Source: Rhodocyclales bacterium
Lineage (GTDB): Bacteria > Pseudomonadota > Gammaproteobacteria > Burkholderiales > Rhodocyclaceae
Reading direction: 5' to 3'
Assembly: GCA_016235165.1 (NCBI GenBank)
Contig: JACRLX010000007.1
Span: 248,001-312,000 of the forward strand
DNA length: 64,000 nucleotides
Under the pieces are notes generated by a model. That model had not been told where the DNA came from. It was given only the letters and a program-made list of their open reading frames with translations, and did not search any database. A program made the position numbers and the translations under genes. Positions 40,219 through 48,975 of this stretch are shown piece by piece; positions within the stretch are counted from its first letter, which is position 1, and each line of letters opens with the position of its first letter.

Positions 40219-41701
40219 CCGCGGCGATCAGTCGATTGAGGATGCTGCGCGCGGCGGGAATCAGTTCGCTGGCGGCGATGCCGATCGGGCCGTCGCCATT
40301 GGCGACCAGCAGATCAGCGGCGAGCCCGTGGATATGCACCGCGCCACACAGCGCGGCTTGCGCTGGCCAGCCCTGGGCCAGCAGGGCGCCGCCGATACCG
40401 GCAAGGACATCGCCGCTGCCGGCGGAAGCCAACCCAGGATTGCCGCTGGCATTGATGCGCCACTCGCCCTCGGGCGTGGCGACCACCGTGCCGCAAGCCT
40501 TGAGCGCAACGTGGGCCTTGAAGCGACTGGCCAGCGTCAGCGCGGCCTCGACGCGATTCGCCTGGACGTCCTCGGTGGCAATGCCGAGCAGGCGCGCGGC
40601 TTCGGCGGGGTGGGGTGTGAGCAGGGTCGGCGCCTGGCGCTGCCGCACCCGCGCCGCAAGCACCGGATGGGCGGCGAGCTGGTTCAAGGCGTCGGCATCG
40701 AGCAGCAGCGGAAAGTCGGCGCTGGCGCGCACTGCGTGCCTGGAATTTCGCTCCGTGAGCAGGCAGCGGCGAACCAGCTCGGTCGCGGCCGCCGAATCGC
40801 CCATGCCGGGGCCGGCGACGATGGCAGTGGCATGGACCAAAGCCTCGTCGGGCGAGCGCAGCATCAACTCAGGCTGCACCGGATCGACGGCCAGCGCTTC
40901 CAGCAGGCCGCCGAAGACGCGCCCGGCACCGAGTTGCAGTCCGGCCCGTGCCGCCAGCAGCGCGGCCCCGCTCATGCCTGGGGCGCCGCCGATCACGGCG
41001 AGCGAGCCATGGCTACCCTTGTGGCAGTTGCGCGGGCGGGGTCGCAGGCCGGCGCGGAAATCCGCTGTCGATAGCAGTGCCCCGGGCAGGTTTGTCAGCG
41101 GCAGGCCCAGGTCGTCGACATGGATGTCACCGCAGTGGTCGGGTCCGTCCAGGGTGTAGAGCCCGGGCTTGCCGCCGATGAAACTGAGGGTGTGCGTGGC
41201 ATGCACGGCCGTGCCGAGCACGCGGCCGCTGTCGCCGTCGAGGCCGCTCGGAATATCGAGGGCGAGTACCGGCCCGGCAAAGGCATTGATGCGCCCGATC
41301 AGGGCGGCAAGATCGCCCGTGACCGGTCGCGCGAGGCCGATGCCGAACAGCGCATCGACCACCAGGGAAAAATTTCCCGAAGGAATGTCGGGGCAAAAGT
41401 CGGCGCTGGTGGTACGGCAAGTTTGGTAGGCCGCCGCCGCATCCGGTGGCAAGCGCCCCGCATCGCCGACAAAATGCACGCAGAGTTGCCGACCGGCGCG
41501 GGCCAATTCGCGCGCCAGTACGAAGCCATCACCACCGTTGTTGCCGGGGCCGGCGCAGACCAGCACGCGCCCGTGGCCGAAACGCGCCTGGACGAATTCC
41601 GCGGCGGCGCGGCCGGCGCGCTCCATCAAGGGTGGCGTGGCCCCGGCGTGTTCAACTTCGATGGCGCGCAGTTCGGCGGCGCGAAGCAGGGGGATGGGCA
41701 T
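40211..41701 (-). CDS. nnr: Bifunctional NAD(P)H-hydrate epimerase / ADP-dependent dehydratase
   Basis: 496 residues repairing damaged NAD(P)H. The N-terminal YjeF_N epimerase domain (about 1-205) has CAGPGNNGGDGFVLAREL and VLALDIPSGLDGDSG; the C-terminal ribokinase-like dehydratase domain has GSHGSLAVIGGAPGMSGAALLAARA, LLTPHPAEAARLLG and NASGNPGLASAGSGDVLAG. Two extra-looking segments, RTTSADFCPDIPSGN and HAVRASADFP, coincide with copies of the dispersed repeat, as if repeats had been accommodated in frame. It follows pxpA by 14 nt. Confidence 0.93.
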   Translation of the reverse strand: MPIPLLRAAELRAIEVEHAGATPPLMERAGRAAAEFVQARFGHGRVLVCAGPGNNGGDGFVLARELARAGRQLCVHFVGDAGRLPPDAAAAYQTCRTTSADFCPDIPSGNFSLVVDALFGIGLARPVTGDLAALIGRINAFAGPVLALDIPSGLDGDSGRVLGTAVHATHTLSFIGGKPGLYTLDGPDHCGDIHVDDLGLPLTNLPGALLSTADFRAGLRPRPRNCHKGSHGSLAVIGGAPGMSGAALLAARAGLQLGAGRVFGGLLEALAVDPVQPELMLRSPDEALVHATAIVAGPGMGDSAAATELVRRCLLTERNSRHAVRASADFPLLLDADALNQLAAHPVLAARVRQRQAPTLLTPHPAEAARLLGIATEDVQANRVEAALTLASRFKAHVALKACGTVVATPEGEWRINASGNPGLASAGSGDVLAGIGGALLAQGWPAQAALCGAVHIHGLAADLLVANGDGPIGIAASELIPAARSILNRLIAADA

Positions 41702-41715
41702 GGCCCGATTCTAAG

Positions 41716-42495
41716 TCAGGCGCCGGCCAACTCAGGCAGGGTGACGAGGCGATAACCGGCGTCGAGCAGTCCCTGGCGCAAGGCGCGCGCCACCGCGACG
41801 GCGTCCGGGCTGTCGCCATGCACGCAGATGCTGCCGATGGGCGTCGGAACCCGTGTGCCATCGATGGCGATCAGGGCGCCGGCTGCGAGCATGGCCTTGA
41901 CGTGGGCGAGGCAGGCGGTCGCGCCGTGGATCATTGCCTCGGCGCGGGAGCGCGGCACCAACTGGCCGTCGGGCAGGTAGGCGCGATCGGCGAAGATTTC
42001 CTCGACCACGGTCAGCCCGGCGGCGTGACCGGCCGCGACCAGGGCCGAGGCCGCCGGTGCCAGCAGGATCAGTCCCGGATCGATGGCGCGCACGGCGCGG
42101 CAGACGGTGTCGGCCAGCGCGGGATCGGCGCAGGCCTGGTTGTTGAGCGCGCCATGCGGCTTGACGTGGCTGATGCGCGTGCCCTCCAGTGCGGCGATGG
42201 CCGACAGTGCGCCGATCTGCGCGGCGAGCTGGTTTTCCAGTTCCTTCGCCGAGAGCGCCATCGGCCGCCGGCCGAAGCCGCGCAGGTCCGGGTAGCTCGG
42301 ATGGGCGCCGACCGAAACGCCACGCTCACGCGCCAGGGCCAGCGTGGCACGCATTACGTCCGGGTCGCCGGCATGGCCGCCGCAGGCTACGTTGGCCGCT
42401 CCGACCACGCCGAGCATGGCGGCGTCATCGCCCATGGTCCAGGGGCCGTAGCCCTCGCCGAGATCGGCGTTGAGGTTAATCCGCATGTCCGGCAT
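41716..42495 (-). CDS. pxpA: 5-oxoprolinase subunit A (LamB/YcsF family)
   Basis: 259-residue protein starting near MRINLNADLGEGYGPW, with ANVACGGHAGDP, GAHPSYPDLRGFGRRPM and HVKPHGALNNQ, all typical PxpA motifs. With PxpB and PxpC it hydrolyses 5-oxoproline to L-glutamate using ATP. The ATG at 42495 has GGAG 6 nt upstream and overlaps pxpC by 20 nt; a second ATG three codons in matches the usual family start. Confidence 0.93.
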   Translation of the reverse strand: MPDMRINLNADLGEGYGPWTMGDDAAMLGVVGAANVACGGHAGDPDVMRATLALARERGVSVGAHPSYPDLRGFGRRPMALSAKELENQLAAQIGALSAIAALEGTRISHVKPHGALNNQACADPALADTVCRAVRAIDPGLILLAPAASALVAAGHAAGLTVVEEIFADRAYLPDGQLVPRSRAEAMIHGATACLAHVKAMLAAGALIAIDGTRVPTPIGSICVHGDSPDAVAVARALRQGLLDAGYRLVTLPELAGA

Positions 42496-43495
42496 CGATG
42501 ACTCCGTCGATCAGGTTGGCGCCATACAGCGCATCGAGGTTGAATTCGCGCGCCGCCGGAAGCATGGCGGCAAGGCAGTGTTCCAGCGCGGTGGCCGCGG
42601 CACGGCGGGCGGCAAGCGCGTCGTCGAGGCCGATGGCGGCGAAGCGGATCTTCTGTCCGGGCAGGGCATGGCCCAGACGGCGCAGGTCGGCGCCGATTAC
42701 CGTGGCGATCTTCGGATAGCCGCCGACGGTCTGACAATCGGCGAGCAATATGATGGGCTTGCCGTCGCCGGGAACCTGGATCGCGCCCGGCGTCACCGCA
42801 TCGGAGACGATATCGGTGCCGAGTGCCGGCTCGTGTTCGAGGCGCGAACCGTCGAGGCGCAGGCCCATGCGATCGGCCTCGCGGGTGACGGTGAACTCGG
42901 CGCCAAGAAAATCGCTCCAGGCAGCGGCAGTGAAATATTCGGCTTGCGGCCCGGCAATCACGCGTATCGGGCCGGTGTCGAGCCGTGGCGCCTGACCCAG
43001 ACGCTGGACACTTGCCGGGAGGTCCGGACCCACATCCAGCCGATCGCCGACGACCAGGCAGCGTCCGGCCAGTCCGCCGATACCGGCCCGAACGTAGGTG
43101 GAGCGGCTGCCGAGTACCGGCGGAACCCGGAACCCACCGCTTGCGGCCAGATAGCCGATGCCGCTGCGCAGGTTGCCAAGCTCAAGGATCTCGCCAGGCG
43201 CCAGCTGATGGCCGCACCAGTTCGCCGCCGGGCGCCGTGTGCCGTCCCGGCCTTCGATCGTGGCGCTGAATTCGCCGCCGAGCCCGATGGCGAGCGGTTG
43301 ATGAACGCGCAGGCGCGGCCCGACCAGGCGCATTTCGAGCACCGCCGCCGAAGCGGAATTTCCCGCCAGCGCGTTGGCGATGCGCATCCATTCGGGATCG
43401 AGCGCACCGGAGAGCGGCATGCCGAGATGACGGTAGCCGGGCCGGCCAAAATCCTGGATGCTTGCCGGCAGCGCTGCGGCCAGGACTTCGATCAT
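42476..43495 (-). CDS. pxpC: 5-oxoprolinase subunit C (biotin-dependent carboxyltransferase-like)
   Basis: 339 residues of the KipA/PxpC family: MIEVLAAALPASIQDFGRPG at the start, GMPLSGALDPEWMRIANALAGN, and ILLADCQTVGGYPKIATVI towards the end. Forms the ATP-dependent 5-oxoprolinase with PxpA and PxpB. ATG at 43495 overlaps the pxpB stop (ATGA). Gene order B-C-A is common. Confidence 0.93.
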   Translation of the reverse strand: MIEVLAAALPASIQDFGRPGYRHLGMPLSGALDPEWMRIANALAGNSASAAVLEMRLVGPRLRVHQPLAIGLGGEFSATIEGRDGTRRPAANWCGHQLAPGEILELGNLRSGIGYLAASGGFRVPPVLGSRSTYVRAGIGGLAGRCLVVGDRLDVGPDLPASVQRLGQAPRLDTGPIRVIAGPQAEYFTAAAWSDFLGAEFTVTREADRMGLRLDGSRLEHEPALGTDIVSDAVTPGAIQVPGDGKPIILLADCQTVGGYPKIATVIGADLRRLGHALPGQKIRFAAIGLDDALAARRAAATALEHCLAAMLPAAREFNLDALYGANLIDGVIDAGHAD

Positions 43496-44211
43496 GGCAG
43501 GCGCCAATGGCTGGCATCGAGCTCGCCAGCCGCCACTGCCACCTGGAACTGCCGGTAGCTGTCGGCCTTGATCGAGGTGAAGCGCAGGTTGTCGCCCGGC
43601 GCCAGCAGGGCAGGTCGCCCCGTGTCGGCGAGGTCGAACAGGCGCACCGGCGTGCGGCCCAGCAAGTGCCAGCCGCCGGGGCTGGCCCAGGGGTAGATCG
43701 CCGCTTGTGCCCCGGCGATGGCCAGGCTGTTGGCGGGAACCACGCCGCGTGGCGTGGCGCGACGCGGCAGGTGCAGCCATTCCGGCAATTCGCCGAGATA
43801 GGGAAAGCCGGGCAGAAAGCCGAGCAGGAAGACCCGCAGTTCCGTTGCGCACAAGGTCTCGATCACCGCTTCCGGGCTGCGTCCGGTGGCGATGGCCACG
43901 GCATCGAGGTCCGGGCCATACTCGCCGCCGAAGCAAACGGGAATTTGCCACCGTGTCGCCAGCGCCGACTTTTGCATGAGGGCGTCGGCGCAGCGCAGCA
44001 GGCAGTCCGCGAGGCGTTGGCGACCGAGCCGCAGAGGGTCGAAGTGCACCGTCAGCGAGCGCCAGGTCGGCACCACGTCGGTGATGCCGTCGAGCGCTTC
44101 GCCCACCAGCGCGTCGCGGCTGGCCATGACCTTGGCACTGAGGGCGGGATCGATGCGATCGCCGAATTCGAGCGTCAGCGCGCCGTCGCCCAGGTCGAGC
44201 AGGCGTGGCAT
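43492..44211 (-). CDS. pxpB: 5-oxoprolinase subunit B (KipI-like)
   Basis: 239 residues with GDGALTLEFGDRIDP at the N-terminus, GFLPGFPYLGELPEWLHLPRR and ANSLAIAGAQAAIYPWASPGGWHLLGRTP near 150-200, diagnostic of PxpB/KipI. ATG at 44211 overlaps the dctM stop codon, tying oxoprolinase to the TRAP transporter. The peptide QKSALATR near residue 80 is encoded by a copy of the dispersed repeat and may be an insertion relative to relatives. Confidence 0.92.
   Translation of the reverse strand: MPRLLDLGDGALTLEFGDRIDPALSAKVMASRDALVGEALDGITDVVPTWRSLTVHFDPLRLGRQRLADCLLRCADALMQKSALATRWQIPVCFGGEYGPDLDAVAIATGRSPEAVIETLCATELRVFLLGFLPGFPYLGELPEWLHLPRRATPRGVVPANSLAIAGAQAAIYPWASPGGWHLLGRTPVRLFDLADTGRPALLAPGDNLRFTSIKADSYRQFQVAVAAGELDASHWRLP
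43951..43972 (+). repeat. Dispersed short repeat, copy inside pxpB
   Basis: 22 nt identical to 16907-16928, here within a coding region on the opposite strand and read in frame as part of PxpB. See the other core copies near 14121, 40713, 41396 and 56414. Confidence 0.6.
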
Positions 44212-45509
44212 CAGCCGACCATGCGTTGCGGCAGCCATGTCACCAGTCCGGGCGCGGCATACAGCAGACCCACGGCCACGACCATGAGGAAGAAGGCCGG
44301 CAGGGCGGTGCGCGCGATCCAGGGCAGTTGCCGGTTGGTCATGCCTTGCAGGACAAACAGGTTGAAGCCCACCGGCGGCGTTATCTGCGCCATCTCGACC
44401 ACGACGACGAGGAAGACGCCGAACCAGATCAGGTCGATGCCGGCTGCCATGATGGTGGGCTGGATCACGCCTATGGTCAGCACCACCATCGAGATGCCGT
44501 CGAGGAAGCAGCCGAGGATGACGTAGAAGATCATCAGGCCGAACAGCAGCCAGAAAGGCGTCAGGCCTAGGCTGCCGATCCACTCGGCGAGCTGGCGCGG
44601 CAGGCCGAGGTAGCCCATGGCCAGGGTGAGGAAGCTCGATCCGGCGAGGATCAGGGCGATCATGCAGTAGAGCCGCGTGGCGCCCATCAGGCTGTCGCGG
44701 AAACTTTGCCAGGAGAGCGACTGCTGGAAAGCCGCCAGCACCAGGCTGCCGACCACGCCGAGCGCGGCGGCTTCGGTGGCGGTGGCGACGCCGAGGTAGA
44801 TCGAGCCCAGCACCAGGGCGATCAGCAGCACGATCGGAATCAGGTTGCGCGAGGCGTAGAGCTTCTGGCCCAGGGAGTTGCGTTCGGTGATCGGCGGCAC
44901 GGCATCCGGATGCAGCAGCGCCCAGACCACGATCCAGCCCATGAACAAGCCACCCAGCATCAAGCCGGGTACCACGCCGCCGATGAACAGCTTGGCGATC
45001 GAGACCTCGGCAGCAACGCCGTAGACGATCATGATGATCGAAGGGGGGATCAGCAGGCCGAGGGTGCTGGCACCGGCCAGGGTGCCGATAGTGATTTCTT
45101 CGGGATAGCCGCGCCTGGCCAGTTCGGGCAGGGTGATCTTGCCGATCGTGGCGCAGGTGGCGGCCGACGAACCGGAGACGGCGGCAAAAATGGTGCAGCC
45201 GATGACATTGGTGTGGAGCAGGCGTCCGGGCAGCTTTTCCAGCCAGGGTGCGAGGCCCTTGAACATGTCCTCGGAGAGCCGGGTACGAAACAGGATCTCG
45301 CCCATCCAGAGGAACATCGGCAGCGCGGTCAGGGTCCACGACGAGGACGAGCCCCAGATGGTCACCGCCATGGCATCGCCGGCCGGGCGCGAGGAAAACA
45401 GTTCCATGCCCAGCCAGCCGACGCCAAGCAGGGCCAGTCCGATCCAGATGCCGCTGGCAAGGATGGCGAACAGCGCCGCGACGAGGAAGAAGGTAATCGC
45501 GAGGCTCAT
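44211..45509 (-). CDS. dctM: TRAP transporter large permease DctM
   Basis: 432 residues, about 12 hydrophobic segments, with the TRAP DctM signatures GCTIFAAVSGSSAATCATIGK, LLIPPSIIMIVYG and ITPPVGFNLFVLQGM. It couples Na+ flow to solute uptake with DctQ and DctP. Start overlaps the dctQ stop (TAATG). Encoded with pxpBCA, so the solute may be 5-oxoproline or a related amino acid derivative (inferred). Confidence 0.94.
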   Translation of the reverse strand: MSLAITFFLVAALFAILASGIWIGLALLGVGWLGMELFSSRPAGDAMAVTIWGSSSSWTLTALPMFLWMGEILFRTRLSEDMFKGLAPWLEKLPGRLLHTNVIGCTIFAAVSGSSAATCATIGKITLPELARRGYPEEITIGTLAGASTLGLLIPPSIIMIVYGVAAEVSIAKLFIGGVVPGLMLGGLFMGWIVVWALLHPDAVPPITERNSLGQKLYASRNLIPIVLLIALVLGSIYLGVATATEAAALGVVGSLVLAAFQQSLSWQSFRDSLMGATRLYCMIALILAGSSFLTLAMGYLGLPRQLAEWIGSLGLTPFWLLFGLMIFYVILGCFLDGISMVVLTIGVIQPTIMAAGIDLIWFGVFLVVVVEMAQITPPVGFNLFVLQGMTNRQLPWIARTALPAFFLMVVAVGLLYAAPGLVTWLPQRMVG

Positions 45510-46024
45510 TACTCGCTCCTTACCGGCTCGGCATCCGGATCGCGGTGGCGCAGGGATCGGCCGCCGGCGACAATGAGGAAGTCATCGCAGAGGGCAATCA
45601 GAAACACCAGGGCGCCCAGGGCCATGCCGATTTGTGGAAGCCACAGCGGCGTGGCGTCGTTGCCTTGCGAGACGTCGTTGAACTGGAAGGATTGCCACAC
45701 CAGCCTGGCGGCGAACCAGGCCAGCAGCGCCGCGAGCAGGATGCCGGCGCCATGGCACCAGATTTCGAATCCGCGCCGCGCGCCGGGCGGCAGGCGATCG
45801 AGGATCAGCGTGACGCGTATGTGTTCGCCGCGCTTGAGGGTATGCGCCAGGGACAGGAAGGCGGCGGCGGCCATGCAATAGCCGGCATAGGCATCCGTGC
45901 CCCGGACATGAAAATCGAACAGGCGCCCGAACACCGACAGCAGGATCGCTGCCAGGGTGCCGATCATGAACAGTGCCGCCAGCCAGGCGGCACCGCCATA
46001 CAAGGCATCGAGCGCCCGTCGCAC
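45509..46024 (-). CDS. dctQ: TRAP transporter small permease DctQ
   Basis: 171 residues with four hydrophobic segments and the conserved central region RGTDAYAGYCMAAAAFLSLAHTLKRGEHIRV split across helix two and loop, typical of DctQ (motif positions about 42-72). Lies between dctP (4-nt gap) and dctM (1-nt overlap). Confidence 0.92.
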   Translation of the reverse strand: MRRALDALYGGAAWLAALFMIGTLAAILLSVFGRLFDFHVRGTDAYAGYCMAAAAFLSLAHTLKRGEHIRVTLILDRLPPGARRGFEIWCHGAGILLAALLAWFAARLVWQSFQFNDVSQGNDATPLWLPQIGMALGALVFLIALCDDFLIVAGGRSLRHRDPDAEPVRSE

Positions 46025-46028
46025 CGGC

Positions 46029-46997
46029 TTATTTCCGGTAGGCGTCGAGGATGGCCTGGCCTTCGGTGCCGGCGGTCTTCTGCCACTCGCCGATCATGGT
46101 GTCGCCGACCTTCTTCATGTCGGCCTTGAGCGCGGCCGAGGCGGCGGCGACTGTCATGCCGTTCCTGGTCAGCGTCTCGACCCAGACCTTGGTCTTGTCC
46201 TCGCTGGTCTTCCAGCCGCGTGCCTCGGCATCGGCGGCGGCTTTCAGCACGGCGTCCTGGGTCGGCTTGTCCAGCGCGTCGAAGGCCTTCTGCGACACCA
46301 GCACGGCGTTCTTCGGCAGCCAGGCCTGGGTGTCGTAGTAGTTCTTGACCTGTTCCCAGACCTTGGAATCGACGCCGGTCGCGGCCGAGGTCATGAAGGC
46401 GGCCACGGCGCCGGTGGCGAGCGCCTGCGAAAGCTCGGCAGCCTGGATGGTCACCGGCTGGGCGCCGACCAGTTCGGCGATGCGCGAGGTCTGCGGGCTG
46501 TAGGCACGCCACTTGACGCCCTTGAGGTCGGCCCCGGAATTGATGGCTTTGGCGGCAAAGATGCCTTGGGGCGGCCAGGGCACAGCGAACAGCATCTTCA
46601 GGCCCTGCCGGGTCAGCAGCGCATCGAGCGCCGGTTTTTGCGCGGCGGCGAGCTTTCTCGCCTCGACGTAGGAGGTGGCGAGGAAGGGCACGTTGTCGGC
46701 GCCGAACACCGGGTTTTCGTTGGCATATCCGCCCAGCAGGATCTCCCCGATCTGGGCCTGGCCGCCCTGCACGGCACGCTTGATCTCGTTGGCCTTGTAG
46801 AGCGACCCGGCGGGATGCACGGTGATCTTGAGCTTGCCGCCGCTCGCCTTGTCGACGTCGGCGGCGAACTGGCTGATGTTCTCGGTGTGGAAATTGGTAG
46901 CCGGATAGGGGGTCGGCATGTCCCATTTGGTCTGGGCGGATGCGGCGAGGGCAGTGAAACCGAGTGCGGCGACGAGCGTGCGGAGGCAGGTTTTCAT
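46029..46997 (-). CDS. dctP: TRAP transporter periplasmic solute-binding protein DctP
   Basis: 322 residues with a Sec signal (KTCLRTLVAALGFTALAASAQ, cleaved near residue 22) and the DctP fold: FHTENISQFAADVDKASGGK, KWRAYSPQTSRIAELVGAQPV and the conserved Arg region that binds carboxylates. ATG 46997 is chosen for GAGGA 10 nt upstream and a proper signal peptide; the upstream in-frame ATG adds an unlikely second hydrophobic stretch. First gene of the dct-pxp operon, divergent from the winged-helix regulator. Confidence 0.93.
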   Translation of the reverse strand: MKTCLRTLVAALGFTALAASAQTKWDMPTPYPATNFHTENISQFAADVDKASGGKLKITVHPAGSLYKANEIKRAVQGGQAQIGEILLGGYANENPVFGADNVPFLATSYVEARKLAAAQKPALDALLTRQGLKMLFAVPWPPQGIFAAKAINSGADLKGVKWRAYSPQTSRIAELVGAQPVTIQAAELSQALATGAVAAFMTSAATGVDSKVWEQVKNYYDTQAWLPKNAVLVSQKAFDALDKPTQDAVLKAAADAEARGWKTSEDKTKVWVETLTRNGMTVAAASAALKADMKKVGDTMIGEWQKTAGTEGQAILDAYRK

Positions 46998-47050
46998 CAG
47001 CGGTGTCCTCAGGAAAAGATCGGTTCGAAAGAAAAGAAGCAGGCACAACG

Positions 47051-47085
47051 TTAACATTACATTTACAAAACGTCAATAAAATGTT
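47051..47085. promoter_or_regulatory. Divergent control region of dctP operon and regulator
   Basis: Within the 122-nt gap an AT-rich patch holds a TTAACA (47051-47056) and AATAAA (47075-47080) pair 18 nt apart, a plausible promoter for the rightward regulator. The inverted pair AACATT (47053-47058) / AATGTT (47080-47085) brackets it and is a candidate operator. Confidence 0.45.
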
Positions 47086-47119
47086 CCAATTGTTCCGCGC
47101 AACGACGAGGATGCCCCAA

Positions 47120-47665
47120 ATGGCCAGAAAGCCCGCATCGGTAGCCGACACCGCCAGCAGTGGAACGCGACGCATCGTTTCGTCCGAGCACCTGGTGTCC
47201 GACAAATGTCCTGAACTGTCCGAACTTGAGTTTGGCCTGATCATCTCCAGCCACGCGTTTGGGCGCTGGATGATCCGCTGCATGTCGGCGGCGGGCGTCA
47301 AGGACATGACGGAAACCGAGATCCTGGTGCTGCACCATGTCAATCATCGCGGTCGGGAAAAAAAGCTGGCCGACATCTGCTTCGTGCTCAACATCGAGGA
47401 TGCCCATGTGGTGTCCTATGCCCTGAAGAAGCTCGCCAATCTGGATCTGGTCAGCGGCGAGCGCCGGGGCAAGGAGGTGTTCTGGTCGGCCACCGCGGCG
47501 GGAGAAGCGCTGTGCGAGCGTTATCGGCAAGTGCGCGAGGCCTGCCTGATGCCGGGTTTTTCCGGTGCCGAGGAGGAGAACCTGCGGATAGGTGATCTCG
47601 CGCGCCTGCTGCGTACCCTTTCGGGACGTTACGACCAGGGCGCGCGCGCTGCGTCCTCCATATGA
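47120..47665 (+). CDS. Winged-helix (MarR-like) transcriptional regulator
   Basis: 181 residues with a C-terminal winged-helix domain (about 55-150: [43 protein letters not shown], then a wing with [13 protein letters not shown]). The start at 47120 is set by GAGGA 8 nt upstream. Divergent from dctP and 20 nt before the glutamate dehydrogenase gene, so it probably governs uptake and oxidation of an amino acid. Ligand unknown. Confidence 0.83.
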   Translation: MARKPASVADTASSGTRRIVSSEHLVSDKCPELSELEFGLIISSHAFGRWMIRCMSAAGVKDMTETEILVLHHVNHRGREKKLADICFVLNIEDAHVVSYALKKLANLDLVSGERRGKEVFWSATAAGEALCERYRQVREACLMPGFSGAEEENLRIGDLARLLRTLSGRYDQGARAASSI

Positions 47666-47685
47666 GCGGAGCAGGGAGCCACCAG

Positions 47686-48969
47686 ATGTCCAAGATCCTC
47701 ACGAATCTTTCCTATCTCGATCCAGCACGTCCCGCGCCGTGGTCCAGCTTTCTCGAACAGATCGATCGCGTCGCCCCGCATCTCGGGAATCTCGCGCGCT
47801 GGATCGAAACCCTGAAACATCCCAAGCGCGTGCTGGTGGTCGACGTCCCCATCGTGCGCGACGATGGCAGCGTGGCCCATTTCGAGGGCTACCGCGTACA
47901 GCACAACCTGTCGCGCGGGCCGGGCAAGGGCGGCGTGCGCTTCCACCCCGATGTATCGCTCAACGAGGTCATGGCGCTGGCGGGATGGATGACGGTGAAG
48001 AATGCCGCGCTGGGCCTGCCTTTCGGCGGAGCCAAGGGTGGGGTGCGGATCGATCCGCGTACCCTGTCGCGCGGCGAACTGGAGCGCGTGACACGACGCT
48101 ACACCTCGGAAATCGGTATCGTGATAGGCCCGGACAAGGACATCCCGGCACCGGATGTCGGCAGCGACCAGCAGATCATGGCCTGGATGATGGATACCTA
48201 TTCGGTGAATGTCGGCCATACCGCCAGTGGCGTCGTCACCGGGAAGCCGGTGGCCCTGGGTGGCTCGCTCGGGCGCCAGGAAGCGACTGGTCGCGGTGTG
48301 TTCATTGCCGCCCGCGAGGCCGGTGTGCGCAGTGGCATTGCGGTTCAGGGGGCACGGGTTGCGGTACAGGGCTTCGGCAATGTGGGCAGCATTGCGGCCC
48401 GGATTTTTGCCGAACATGGCGCGCGCGTGGTGGCGATTCAGGATGTCGGCGGCAGTTTCTTCAATCCTGCCGGCATCGATGTGCCGGCTGCGATGGCGCA
48501 TACGGCGACGCAGGGCAGCCTGGCCGGCTTTGCCGGCGCCGGCGCGATCGGTGCCGATGAGTTCTGGCGGACGGAATGCGAATTTCTGGTGCCGGCCGCG
48601 CTGGAAGGGCAGCTCACCGTGCCAAGGGCGGAAAGCCTGCGGACCCGGATCGTGGTCGAGGGCGCCAACGGTCCGACGCTGCCGGCGGCGGACGATGTTT
48701 TGCGCGAGCGGGGAATCCTGCTGGTACCCGATGTGCTGGCCAATGCCGGTGGCGTGACCGTCTCGTATTTCGAGTGGGTGCAGGATTTCTCCAGCTTTTT
48801 CTGGAGCGAGGACGAGATCAACGCCCGTCTGGAGACGATCATGGTCAAGGCCTTCACCGCGATCTGGACCCTGTCCGCCGAGCGCCAGGTGTCATTGCGC
48901 ACGGCGGCCTTCATCATTGCCTGCCAGCGGGTGTTGGCGGCGCGGGAACAGCGCGGCCTGTATCCCTGA
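47686..48969 (+). CDS. gdhA: Glu/Leu/Phe/Val-family dehydrogenase, probable NAD-type glutamate dehydrogenase
   Basis: 427 residues. Substrate-binding and catalytic lysines lie in [12 protein letters not shown] and [16 protein letters not shown], the catalytic Asp region in [19 protein letters not shown], and the nucleotide fold in [17 protein letters not shown]. It interconverts glutamate and 2-oxoglutarate plus ammonia. ATG 47686 follows GGGAG; an ATG at 47662 overlaps the regulator's end and adds eight residues. Its pairing with the regulator and the divergent 5-oxoprolinase operon argues for a catabolic role. Confidence 0.9.
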   Translation: MSKILTNLSYLDPARPAPWSSFLEQIDRVAPHLGNLARWIETLKHPKRVLVVDVPIVRDDGSVAHFEGYRVQHNLSRGPGKGGVRFHPDVSLNEVMALAGWMTVKNAALGLPFGGAKGGVRIDPRTLSRGELERVTRRYTSEIGIVIGPDKDIPAPDVGSDQQIMAWMMDTYSVNVGHTASGVVTGKPVALGGSLGRQEATGRGVFIAAREAGVRSGIAVQGARVAVQGFGNVGSIAARIFAEHGARVVAIQDVGGSFFNPAGIDVPAAMAHTATQGSLAGFAGAGAIGADEFWRTECEFLVPAALEGQLTVPRAESLRTRIVVEGANGPTLPAADDVLRERGILLVPDVLANAGGVTVSYFEWVQDFSSFFWSEDEINARLETIMVKAFTAIWTLSAERQVSLRTAAFIIACQRVLAAREQRGLYP

Positions 48970-48975
48970 ATCGGC

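Noticed and set aside
43492-45339. 615-codon frame covering pxpB and most of dctM
   Set aside because: Only the last 239 codons (PxpB) are real; upstream part is an out-of-frame reading of dctM.
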